Shown here piece by piece: positions 44,842-55,258 of a DNA stretch of 64,000 nt. Source of the stretch: Isoetes taiwanensis (lineage: Eukaryota; Streptophyta; Lycopodiopsida; Isoetales; Isoetaceae); assembly GCA_021234155.1 (NCBI GenBank), contig JAJEKV010000025.1, positions 12,749,654-12,813,653 on the forward strand, written 5' to 3'. The position numbers were made by a program, and so were the translations under genes. Positions within the stretch are counted from its first letter, which is position 1; each line of letters opens with the position of its first letter. The notes under the pieces are model-generated. The model did not search any database, had not been told where the DNA came from, and saw nothing but the letters and a program-made list of their open reading frames with translations.

Positions 44842-45109
44842 GTCTCACACGTCGCGCCAGGACAGAAAATGAACTTTTCATTTTTCGGGCTGGGCGCAAC
44901 GTGTGAGACCATGCCCCAAAAATGCCCAAAACAGCTCCAAATTGACCAAATAAGGGGTCAATTCTGCCTAACTCGACGAGTCCAGTGGAATTAGACCCTT
45001 AGATCACCCAAATTGATCAAGTTCAGCCCATTTAGAGCCCATGTCTCACACGTTGCGCCAGGACAGAAAATGAACCTTTCATTATCGGTCTGGGCGCAAT
45101 GTGTGAGAC
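44842..45109 (+). repeat. two long hairpins downstream of the H3-like ORF
   Basis: 44842-44909 and 45043-45109 repeat the 67-nt hairpin of 43193-43259 (outer arms GTCTCACACGTYGCGCC and GGGCGCAAYGTGTGAGAC, inner AATGAA/TTCATT). The unit is thus present on both sides of the H3-like region. Confidence 0.85.
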
Positions 45110-45421
45110 CTCTCAGCATTTTCTTCACCATGCCATATCCAAATGATCTCCAGTTGTTGCAATAGGTTCATTAGTTGATCTTAGCATGCTCAAACCCTAA
45201 AAGTAGTCTTCAAATTCTCATTAGCACCTCCTAATAGGTCAGAATTGTTCAACCCCAGTAAAATTCTAGGTCATCCAAAAATTAGGGTTTTCCCCTTTCC
45301 TATAAATAGTCCCCCATTTCTCATTTAGCACCCTACAAGTTTGCTCTCGACTGCTTAGGCGATCTTCCAGCTCCCTGAGGCGCTTCTGCATCTGTTTGCT
45401 AGTCTCTTCTTCGTTAGATCA

Positions 45422-46932
45422 ATGGCCACTGCTGACTTCAGGCGATGGTACAGCGCCAGTGCCCATGCTGCCGAAGCTGATGTCAACGACATCTTCTGAG
45501 TCTTTGGGAAAGAAATAGATGTCCAAGCCACTTTGAATGCAACCCCAGCATATAGACAAGTTTTAGCACAGTTCCAAGCTAGGATAGGACCCTCCCTCGT
45601 TCAGCTCCCCCCTTGCATAGGCTATTTCGTTCCCCGCCCATCCCTTCAAGCAGCCTTGGGTGATGTCCCGAACATCGCCAAATACTTGACCAACAAGGCA
45701 CAGAGGCTGCCAGATTACATGGTCCTGACAGTTGACAGGACCAAGTATTTCTCCTACACCGCCGCCCTAGCTATTTTCCTATCCCACCGTGCCGAAAACC
45801 CAATGGGGGCAACCTCTATCCCTCCCATGGAGGTGGACCCCATAGCAGCACAAGCAGAAGAGCAGATGCTTTTGCAGTACCAGCAGGAGCAAGAAGGAAG
45901 AGAAGAAGAAGAGGAGTCGGACGACGAAGAGTACACGGAGCTCGACTCAGAGGAAGAACGGCGGCAAGCAGAGGAGGAGCTGGCCAACATCGAGCGGAGC
46001 CGGCAGACCCTCAGAGTCGCTCCCCCACTTGGGCTAGGCATCACAAGCCTAGCCCCCATCATCATCAACGGAGAGGAGTATCTACTCCTCAGTGACATCC
46101 AGAATCTTCCTGAATGCAGGGAGAGGGAGCTCCGGCTTGATGAGTTGCTGCACCAACAGCAACCAGATTTGGATGACTTCATCGTCCGGGGAGCCTCAGA
46201 CTTCCCGCTTCAAGTGCGAGAAGCCAGGGGAGTCAACTTCCGACATCCAGGCCTACAGCAACATAAGACAGGTTATGGAGGCCGGAGAATTGCCATCTGA
46301 AGAAGAGTTCCTCGCCATTGTGAACGGATGGGGATCGAGGCAAGACCACCAAAGATCTTGATGCCGAGCCCCTCGACACCACCTCCAAAGAAGAGGGAGC
46401 AGAATCGACATCGAGAGTCGACGCCGACAATTGCGCATCACCGGTGAACCGACCGAGGTAGAAGTTGACGAAGCACGGACGCATAGAGCCGGAAAGCCAA
46501 GCAAGTGGGGAATCATCTGCGACACACAACGGCAAAAGTCATTTGAGGTACTACACCCCTCGCCGCCGGATGGGAGAATAGCGGTGATAATAATAACAAA
46601 TTTAGCCCCCAGGGCTTAAGAGGGAGTGTTCATGCTCATTGCACTCTCTGGCTTTGGCAGGCATGCTCGAATAGCTGCAAATGTCGACTATGATGTCTTA
46701 GTCAAGAGAGCGATGGCGCTCGACCTCTTCGACTTCGCCGTGCCCTACCGACGCGGGGAAGATTGAGCGAATCAGCGGCCTACACCTCCCCATCGCAGTA
46801 GAGGAGTTGGTGACGGCACTACAGGGTGGGACGTCAACCAATGTCCTTAGGAACTTGGGACGCTCCATAGGAATGGCCCAAGTTAAGAAGTTCCTTGAGG
46901 ATAACCCATCTTACCGGCGATTTCAAGATTAG
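45422..46932 (+). CDS. element A second ORF, unknown function (broken)
   Basis: From MATADFRRWYSASAHAAEAD the frame runs, with one TGA at 45497-45499, through LVQLPPCIGYFVPRPSLQAA, YLTNKAQRLPDYMVLTVDRT and a strongly acidic Glu-rich stretch (residues about 140-195 of the frame). Then frame changes lead through QVMEAGELPSEEEFLAIVNG, SKWGIICDTQRQKSFEVL to LSGFGRHARIAANVDYDVLV and SIGMAQVKKFLEDNPSYRRF and a stop at 46930-46932. No family recognised. It lies between the H3-like region and gag, where autonomous gypsy elements normally have nothing. The YTAALAIFLSHRAENP block could be globular. Confidence 0.45.
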
Positions 46933-46992
46933 TAGACTCTTGATCCCGGAGATTTTGTACTAAAATATTATATAATATAAATATAATTTCTT

Positions 46993-48412
46993 TTGCACTT
47001 TAAATGTTTTGTCGATGTATTTCGTTCCCCAACTATACCAACAAACATAAATAATGCAAGAGAACATGAATTACTTGTGTATGCAGCTAGAGGCTTAGGC
47101 TCAGGGGAACGACAACGCCGAGACCATATGGAAGAACAGAGTCCGCCCAGGCCACCCCCGGCAAGGAACCTGTATGAGGAATTTGGACCCATGACCCCAG
47201 AAGAGGAAATATCACAGATGAGGACGGACCTTGAGCTGATAAAGGCTTTGCTAGCCGCACAAGCAGGAGTGGGTTCGGAGGGCAACGCTCAGTTGCCACA
47301 AGCATCAGCTCGGAAAACAGGAAGGGACAAGAAGAGGAGCAAGAGAAGGAGATCCTCCAGCTCGGAATCCTCCGACTCAAGCTCAGATTCGGACTTCGAC
47401 TCCGAGAAAGAGGAAGAGCAGGCCCAGGACCGAACAGATGGAAGGCAAAGGAACACTGCAGATGGAAGGCAGAGGGATACCACAGATGGACGACAAAGGG
47501 ACACAAGAGCCTCTGACTACCAGAAAAAGGTAGACTCTGCATTGGGAAACGTATGGAAGGCCAGGAAGCTCGAGCAATTCTCAAAGCGAGAACGGGTCGC
47601 ATGGAGGCAGAGGCTTGGCTCGATGAAATGAGTGAATACGGCAACGCCTATGGTATGAAGGACAAGGATAAAGGCAGGGTGGCAACAGCCAACCTGAAAG
47701 GAGCAGCACGCATTTGGTGGAAGGGGTATGCAAAGGCCCATGGCTTGAGCAGGGATGCTTGCAGGTTCAGAAAGTTTGCTAAAGCCTTCAAGCGCCATTA
47801 CGTCCCAAGAGAGCACAAGTCCAAAGATGATGCAAAGAAGGTTCTACAAAGGTTGCGGCAAAGGCAACAAATCAGTCCAGAAGTATACAGAGGAATTCAT
47901 GAGGCTGAGGCTAGTTGGGTGAAAAGCATGCAGTAGAGAGCTACATTGAGGGGCTGAATGATGAGATCCGCAAGCTTGTAAGGGCAGACAGTATCAGAAG
48001 CAGAGTCCAAGGCAATAAGTTTGCAAGGAACAGGGCCTCAGAATAGCGGGAAGAGGCAGCAGTATTATCAGGACAAAGGCAAGGCAATCGAGGAGTTATA
48101 GCCCTAGGGCAGCCAGCCCGTGCCCAAATAAGAGCCCCATATGGTGGCAACCCGTGGGAAGCGGCGGGGAGAAGAAGCGGGTGTCCTTCAAGGACAAGCG
48201 GGAGGGTCAAACTACTCCAAAGCAAAGACGATCCTTTTGCAGGCTATGCCCAAGGAAAGAGAGACAGAGTGCATAGAAAAAGCAGCCTTTGCTTCGGGTG
48301 CTTCCAAAATGGCCATAGGGACGAAAACTGCCCCTACGCCATGAGTGCGGCACTAGCGGAGTTGGGAGATTGGGACACTCTCCGGGACGACGATGGCGAG
48401 GCAGCCCGCTGA
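46993..48412 (+). CDS. element A gag with zinc knuckle (frameshifted)
   Basis: The first frame (to 47631) has MEEQSPPRPPPARNLYEEFG, then a Ser-Asp-rich stretch and a 24-bp tandem repeat encoding DGRQRDT units (47443-47506). The next frame (47553-47936) has the retrotransposon capsid core: AEAWLDEMSEYGNAYGM, ANLKGAARIWWKGYAKAHG, FKRHYVP. Further on, CFGCFQNGHRDENC (48290-48331) is a perfect CX2CX4HX4C nucleic-acid-binding knuckle. Two frameshifts separate the blocks. Confidence 0.8.
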
Positions 48413-48849
48413 CTACATTCGTGGTGAGAGTGTCATATCTTTGCCGCAATAGATCAGAGCAAGCTGGAGAGCCAAAGATAAAGTAATTTCCACAAGTAGG
48501 GAAGGCCAAGGCCAAGTCCTTCATAGTCCCCGATAGACTTCGAAGTAGCCATTACTTTGCATCCCCCAGAATGGTTGAAATGTTGAAGTTGAAACCATTA
48601 AAGTCGAAGCCAAGGCCCGCCGCCTTAGCAAAGTGGAGCGAAGAAGGCGGGGGCAGCAAGAGAATTAACCGACATCGACTTGCCGGATTAATATCCGTGA
48701 TGGGGCGAGGGTAATGGGCATTGGCAAGTATGACCTGATCATAGGAATGGAGTATCTTGGACCAGCAGGGCCATCATCGATTAATAGGAAGCGGAAGGTG
48801 ACCTTCCCAACGCCGGACGACAAGATCATCGAGATCACGCGGTAAATGT
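48413..48849 (+). pseudogene. element A protease relic
   Basis: Heavily shifted, but GKYDLIIGMEYLGPAG (about 48725-48770) corresponds to the YDIILGMDWL motif after the retropepsin core. The DSGA active site is not recognisable. Confidence 0.5.
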
Positions 48850-49720
48850 ATGTCTTTTAAGCGGCTGTTCAAGTGCATCAAGAGCGAGCAGGTAGCATAC
48901 ATCTTCAAGCTTGAGATTGAAGAGCCGGAGTTGGAAGAAAGCAAAGAAGACAAGATGCTCAGCAAGTTGCCGAAGCAAATAGCTAAGTTGATCACGAAAT
49001 TCCACGATCTCTTTCCAGATGAGATCGAGCACCTCCCTCCTTACAGGGGAGTCGAATGTGAGAGATAGCACTCAACCGAACGGCCAATCGGGTAAGACCC
49101 CATACAGAATGACGACGCAGGAGTTGACGGAGCTAAAGAAGCAATTGCAGGAGTTGCTCGACCTAGGCTTCATTAGACCTAGTGTCTCACCATTTGGGGC
49201 GCCCATTCTTTTTGTCAAGAAGAAGGATGGCAGCTTGAGGATGTGCATAGACTATAGGCAGTTGAATAAGCACACCATCAAGAACAAGTATGCGCTTCCC
49301 GTCGGATGACTTGATGGACCAGCTCCAAGGGCAAAGGTCTTCTCAAAATTGACTTAAGGTCAGGCTATCATCAAATCGGATTAAGGAAGAAGATATCCAT
49401 AAAACCCTTCGAGCAGCGGTATGGGCATTATGAGATCACGGTAATGCCTTTTCGCTTATCGAACGCCCCCACGGCGCTCATGAGGCTCATGAAACGACAT
49501 CTTCGAGGGAGTTCTTAGACACCTTTGTGATTGTATTCTTTGATCTATATTTTGGTGTATAGCACGCATACAACACTTAAGGAGAGTGCTAGAGAAGTTG
49601 AAGAGGCACCAGTTATGCCAAGTTGTCGGGCGCCACCGCAAAACGAAGAAGGTGGAATACCCGGTCATGTGATCTCGCCAGAAGGAATTTCGACGGACCC
49701 CCGCCAAGATTGAAGCAGCT
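48850..49720 (+). pseudogene. element A reverse transcriptase
   Basis: Blocks in order: [79 protein letters not shown], then after frameshifts KIDLRSGYHQIGLRKK, QRYGHYEITVMPFRLSNAPT, FVIVFFD and HVISPEGISTD. The second Asp of the YxDD catalytic box and its context are lost, so the enzyme is inactive in this copy. Confidence 0.85.
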
Positions 49721-50026
49721 GATCCAAAGGGCCGGGCGAAGAATGTGCATGAGGTCAGGTTTCCTTGGCCTAGCGGGGTACTACGAGGAAGTTCGTGAAG
49801 AACTTTGCTAAGATAGCAGCCCCACTAATGCACTTGACGAGGGCGAGAAGGTGAAAGATTGGGCGCAGCATTGGCACAAGAAAGCCCAAGCGGGGTTTGA
49901 ATTGTTGAAGGAAGCTCGGACGGCCGGCCCCAGCCTTTAACCCCGCCGGACCCGTGAGAAAGATAAGTTTGTAGCCACGATGCGAGTAAGATAGCTACAG
50001 CGCAAAGCTCATGCAAGAAGAGCGCG

Positions 50027-51427
50027 GTGGTAGCGTATGATTCCGTGAAGATGAACGACGCCGAACGCCGCTTCCGACCCATGATCGAATTGCTTGCGGT
50101 TGTCAGGGCATTAAGAATTTGGAGACACTACCTCTTGGTAAGGAAGTTCCAATTGGATACCGACCATCAGAGCCTCCAGTATGTATTCACGCAACCACAC
50201 CTTAATCTGAGGCAGCGAAGGTGGATGGAGTTCCTCGAGGAATATGACTTTGATATAGTCTACAAGCCGGGGAAGCTCAATGTGGCAGCGGATGCGCTTT
50301 CAAGGCATCCCCTGACAACTAGAGTGCATTGCAATGCAATTTCGACGCTCTCCAGTGACTTTGGTAAGAAGATTGAAGAGTCCTTGTCAACGGATGTGGA
50401 TTTCAGGGAAATATGGGCAAGCCTCTCTAGGGAGGCTAGAATAGATAAGGAACGGGAAGCCTTCAAACATTATAAGAAGGAAGGAAACCTGTTATACCAT
50501 AAGAATAAGTTGTGCGTGCCCGAATCAGCAGGTGTAAGGAAATTGATCCTCCATGACACGCACAACAGCCCAATAGCTGGCCATGCGGGATTCATGAAAA
50601 CATATTTCAAAGTGCGCAGCAGCTATTATTGGCCAGGAATGAAGAAGCAGGTAGCTCGCTACATCAAGGAATGTCAGCTATGTCTGCAAACGAAGGCAGA
50701 GCAGCTTCGAATTCCAGGGGCATTGGAGCCATTAGCGGTGCCAAACGCCAAGTGGGAGGTCATCAGCATGGATTTCATCACAGGGCTCCCAAGGACCGTA
50801 AGAGGGAAGGACGCTTTGATGGTAGTGGTCGACAAGTTGTCGAAGATGGCACATTTTGTGCCTTGCAGGACCACAGACACCGCTATGGATACAGCGAAGC
50901 TCTTCACCAAAGAGATCTTCAGGCTTCACGGCATGCCAAGGGAGATTATCTCCGACAGGGATCCGAAATTCATGAGCGCCTTTTGGCAAGACCTCTTCGC
51001 GACAATTCAGACGAAGTTATCCATGAGCACGGCATATCATCCTCAGACGGATGGCCAAACGGAGCGGACCAACAGGATTCTAGAGGACATGCTACGGAAC
51101 TATGTCTGGAACAAGCAAGGTATGTGGGAAGAATTTATTCACTTGGTGGAGTTTGCCTACAATAGCACCAAGCAAGAATCATCCCAAATGTCAGCCGTTT
51201 ATGATCAATTACGGCTATCAATGTTTAACTCCGCACACTTTGGCACAACCCAAAGGTCAAAAGTAGAGGTTTCGCAGCGGATGTTGTCCCATGCGGCAGC
51301 TTCGTGGAAGAAGTTCGAGGATATCTGCTTGCGAAGAAGGAGTCGACGAGAAGAGCATTGCCGACAAGCATCAAACGAAATCGAGAGTTCCAAGTTGGAG
51401 ATGATGTATGGCTCAAGATCAAGGTAA
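50027..51427 (+). CDS. element A RNase H and integrase
   Basis: 466 open residues. RNase H: FRPMIELLAVVRALRIWRHY, FQLDTDHQSLQYVFTQP, LNVAADALSRHP. Integrase zinc-binding domain: HDTHNSPIAGHAG with YYWPGMKKQV and CQLCLQTK, giving HHCC. Core: WEVISMDFITGLP, IISDRDPKFMSAFW and HPQTDGQTERTNRILEDMLR, so the D,D,E catalytic triad is intact. The frame ends in the region before the GPY/F module, which is read in other frames (KLAPRW at about 51463). Integrase inserts the element cDNA. Upstream, RNase H is truncated by a frameshift. Confidence 0.9.
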   Translation: MVAYDSVKMNDAERRFRPMIELLAVVRALRIWRHYLLVRKFQLDTDHQSLQYVFTQPHLNLRQRRWMEFLEEYDFDIVYKPGKLNVAADALSRHPLTTRVHCNAISTLSSDFGKKIEESLSTDVDFREIWASLSREARIDKEREAFKHYKKEGNLLYHKNKLCVPESAGVRKLILHDTHNSPIAGHAGFMKTYFKVRSSYYWPGMKKQVARYIKECQLCLQTKAEQLRIPGALEPLAVPNAKWEVISMDFITGLPRTVRGKDALMVVVDKLSKMAHFVPCRTTDTAMDTAKLFTKEIFRLHGMPREIISDRDPKFMSAFWQDLFATIQTKLSMSTAYHPQTDGQTERTNRILEDMLRNYVWNKQGMWEEFIHLVEFAYNSTKQESSQMSAVYDQLRLSMFNSAHFGTTQRSKVEVSQRMLSHAAASWKKFEDICLRRRSRREEHCRQASNEIESSKLEMMYGSRSR

Positions 51428-51639
51428 AGCGGTGAAGCTCCGCGATCGGTAATTGCAAGAAGCTTGCTCCAAGGTGGGCTGACCTTCGGAATAGTCAAGA
51501 GAATAGGTAATCAATCCTACAGATTGGATCTACCAAAGACACCTAAAGATTCATAAGGTCTTCCACGTGAGTTTGTTGAAGAAGCACACTCCAAATCGGC
51601 ACGGTCTTGGACACTCCAACGTTGTTGGAAATGATCGAG

Positions 51640-51866
51640 GAGCAAAATGGAAGTAGTTCGAGTTGATTCTTGATAAAGCCTTCAAGAAAACAAGGAGATC
51701 AGAGTTTCTCCAATATTTGGTCAAGTGGAAACACTTGCCAGTGGAAGACGCGACATGGGTACTTAAGAAAGATCTAGTAAAGCAGTACCCACAGTTTATG
51801 GAGCAATGGGACGGCAAGGTCATCTCCGAAGAAATCGGCTCAGGCATGTCGATTTGTGTAGATTAA
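51640..51866 (+). CDS. element A chromodomain at the integrase C-terminus
   Basis: ILDKAFKKTRRSEFLQYLVK, WKHLPVEDATW and a helix LVKQYPQF match the chromodomain of plant chromoviruses (YLVKWKGxPxxEATWE). In related elements this domain is thought to target integration to chromatin carrying methylated H3. The first aromatic cage residue is not evident, as in group II chromodomains. A frameshift separates it from the integrase core. Element B keeps the same domain at 60616-60840. Confidence 0.82.
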
Positions 51867-51898
51867 TTCTATGTGTAGTTAAGATTAATCTACGCATG

Positions 51899-51903
51899 CA
51901 ACC
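51899..51903. repeat. target-site duplication of element B (left)
   Basis: CAACC here and at 63360-63364. Confidence 0.92.
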
Positions 51904-53545
51904 TGTGACGGTCCAGGGGAATATACGCCATAAATACGTATATTCCGGGATCCGTCACTATACAAGTCTATCTTCATAGCCTTGTATACCATAGATTGTG
52001 GCACTAGGGGGCATGGCCAAGTTATTCTCATAACTTAGCCAACCATAGGTTAGACCATTATCCACGTGGCCTTAACCTATTGGGGGCACCCGCCACACAG
52101 GACTCACCCGATTGGTGCCACGTGGCATCCTAGGTGGACCTAACTTATATAGGCTGGAACCCTAACCCTAGGCCTCTTTCCAGCCCTAGCACCCAGAGAC
52201 TCACCTACTCGTTCGAAACTCCGTTTCGAACATCGTTTGCTGTGGCATAGACTGGCGCAGCAGCCCCAGCAGGGTAGACTCGTTCTTGGAGCAGGAGCAG
52301 CATCACGTGGGTCGAAGACCATGGAGGCACACGGATCTGGAGGGAGAGCATCAGGAGCAGGTATGTAGGGTAGTAGTTGTGATAGCCCATCTGGAATTAG
52401 CATTCCAGATGTGCTAGTATCTTGTATCTAGAGTAGAGCCATCCTAGAACCCGTATTCAACATCTTGAACCCTAATCAATGAACCCTAACCATTAGTTAG
52501 ATTGTATGATTAGGTTAAGATGTTCTTCTTATGATCATTCTTAGGATATGATGATTATGTGATGTTGGTTGATCATGTTTGCTCCTCTTGTATTGGGAAG
52601 GGGGGTAGAGACCTAGGGCCATATGTAGTATGCTCCTAGAGTAGATCCCTTAGTTCCTATTAGTTGCGGCCTGTGCATAGGAGCCCACCAGGCTATCGAG
52701 GCTATGATGTGACTCAGCACCACATAACGGGGCTAGAGGGAATGTGGAGGGAGGATCCCCGCCGAAAGGGGGGGGCTTCGGGATCCCATAGTGGGCTAGG
52801 CCTATGGTCGGTCACTTCGCAGGGGCGAGCATGGGTCCGACACCTCCTGGGGCAATGGTGTCGCCGCCTCTCCTCGAGAGCCGCAAGTGTTGGCTTGGCT
52901 CTCGCTTTGGGGGGTTAAGTCGGCACGACCGTGTGTCGCCACGCATTCTCTAGCCGCCACGGAACCTCTAGACCCCAGGAAGGGGAGATGCAACCCTTCC
53001 TGCCTCATCGGACCGGGGGAGATGCAACCCGGAGTAGTCCCGATGGGTGATGCCATGGGATTGCGTGATCCGAAGGCTAGAGTCATGCCAGAGCCTGATT
53101 TAGCCCATCCGCAAAGTATGCAGGAGGGCGGATGGAGTGGTCAACCCTAGCCATTGTCTATAGCCAGCCCGCCATTGTTATGACTCGGTCTGCTCTATCT
53201 TGAGGCCTAGCCAGCTCGGTCACCCTCCTACGCAGTGGAGCCATGGGTAGGAGCTCTTATGTTTTATGGCTTAGGATTATCTTCTTTGCAGTTGTGGATA
53301 TGTGATGGACTACCCTTCGAGGTAGTATGTTGTATTGTTATTGCTAGTTCTGACGTTGTTTATGCTTCCGCTGTGATAGGAGCCCATAGGGGAAGGGCGC
53401 GCAAGACACCTTTTCAGTGTCCCCCGCCCGCACTAGGATTCTCTCAGAGTGGGGTTAGACGGAGGGCCCATGCGGTTGATGGACCGGATGGGGGATTTCT
53501 ACCCGAAAGTGCGGCGGGCCGTGATATTTAGCGAGGAGCGTCACA
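51904..53545 (+). repeat. 5' LTR of element B
   Basis: Starts TGTGACGG, ends GTCACA; nearly the same as 61722-63359, with scattered substitutions and small indels, many at G/C runs. TATA-like ACTTATATAGG at about 52143 precedes the likely transcription start. Confidence 0.93.
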
Positions 53546-53546
53546 A

Positions 53547-53558
53547 TGGTATCAGAGC
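53547..53558 (+). promoter_or_regulatory. primer-binding site of element B
   Basis: TGGTATCAGAGC, initiator Met tRNA type, one base after the LTR; GTTCTTGGTTGACCAGG follows, like the palindrome after the PBS of A. Confidence 0.9.
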
Positions 53559-54123
53559 GATGTTCTTGGTTGACCAGGAACTAGCACTGACCATGACCAT
53601 GAAAGTAGTCTAACAGGCCTATAGGGGTGTGAAATAAAAATTTCCACCATTGAACCGCGAAAATAGGGGAAAATTTTTTCTCCTAGGTAGTGGGTCCGGA
53701 ATTAGGTTGTGTGTTAGACGAAGAAATAAATGAGTCAAATTTACCTTCTAGTAAATTTTGAGTGAAAATTATGCATCTGCATCAAATTTCACCTAAAATG
53801 GGTCGAAGAATCATGCCAATCTGAGACCCGAGTGAAAAATGGCGCAAATCCATAATTAACACTTCAAACACTTAGGAAATTTGAAATTTTAAAGGTATAA
53901 TAGGAATTTTAGTATGTGTATTAGAAATTTAATATATATTAATAATAAGGGTACTATGGTGTAATTAATAAGGGGGCTAATAAGTAGGCCTATTAATGGT
54001 AGGGAAAATTCCCAGGGACCCTCCTTTTTAAATATCCCTGACACCTCATTTTCCCTCCAACCTTTTCCTCCACCATCTCTCTCTTGACCAGCCTATCCCC
54101 ACCCGTTTTCTAGACCGTTAAGT

Positions 54124-55258
54124 ATGGGCTTAACCAAACGTACTCCACAGAAGCCGTGATGCCCCACACTCGATGGATGGCTAACCTAGCAAAATGGACG
54201 CCATGTGAAGAAGATCCCGGAGCACCTCCACCCAAGAAGGGGAAGAGGAGCTCTACCAAAGAAGCAAAGCAGCAGTGACGCACCTATCAATGCATGCCGA
54301 GCAGCCCCCCTCGGCCGGGCGTAGAACGCAAAGAACCGACGAATCTCGCCACTTCGGGCCACGACAATCGGGCGGAAGAGCGCAGAGGAAGAGCAGTCCA
54401 AAGAATGTGTGGACGGCTGGCCTTCGCCAAGGAAGAAAGGCAAGGAGAAGGTTGGGGAGTGGCCGTAAGAGAGGGCCGCAAGGAGGAAGAGGGAGCGAGG
54501 AGGAGCCGCGGCGCAGTGAGCGGAGGACGAAGAGAAGAACGACGTCCCCGCCGCCGAACCGCCGCGGATAGAGGAGCCTCCCCGCGCGAGGAGGAGCACG
54601 CGGAAGGAGAGGAGCCTCCCCGCGCCAGGAGGAGCACGTGGAAGAAGAAGAGCAGGAGGAAGAAGATGAGCAGGGGAAGGGGCGAACCAAGACCACATTA
54701 CCCAAGCAGGGCCTAAGCCACCTAAGGTGGTAAAGAAGCGAATGGGCGAAGGGGCCTTCGCTTTGAAGGAGGACCGCCTCTACCGGGCCGGCCAAGGCAT
54801 ACCAAGAATACCTTCGCCGGTGGACGAGGTATAATGATTGGTACCGGCCGCAAAAACGCCCCAACAGACCGCGGGAGGGAGGCCGGGCCGCCAAAGAACC
54901 AGCCTGCCCGCCAGCCACAGCCCGAGAAGCCAAAGAAGGTCCACCATGGGCCTAATTCGCACACTCCTCGCAGTTCCCGAGATTAGACACTTTCAACAAA
55001 GCACTAATCTCCTGATTAGGAAGGCACCTTTGAGCCACTCATGCGGAGGTGATGCAAAATAGCCGTCACCCACTACAGAGTGACGCCGGCCACAACTCCT
55101 GGGTGTTGCAAGCAGTCACGAGGCCGAGGCTCACCCGCTTGTTTGAGGAAGGAACCTCTGGGCGATCCACGAAGAGGGTGACTTTGATGCCCAAGGATAT
55201 ATACTTGGCGTCGCATCCGCAAGGAATACCCTTGAGGATGCATTTTTGTCCAAAGTAA
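54124..55258 (+). pseudogene. H3-like protein gene of element B (decayed)
   Basis: The start reads MGLTKRTPQKP before a TGA, aligning codon by codon with A's MARTKQTARKP (Thr3, Lys4, Thr6 and Lys9 kept). A GC-rich, Arg/Glu-rich linker follows (54290-54720), then RWTRYNDWYRPQKRP (counterpart of A's 44165-44430). EIRHFQQSTNLLIRKAP (54979-55029) is an H3 alpha-N helix, better preserved than in A. After a frame change come SDAGHNSWVLQAV, LTRLFEE, STKRVTLMPKDIYLASHPQG (55085-55246), the H3 alpha 2-alpha 3 region; RVTLMPKD is nearer canonical H3 than A's version. Alpha 1 is mostly lost. Confidence 0.75.

Noticed and set aside
54186..54964. Long minus-strand Leu/Arg/Pro-rich ORFs
   Set aside because: GC-rich shadow frames opposite element B's H3-like linker, with low-complexity composition and no domain.
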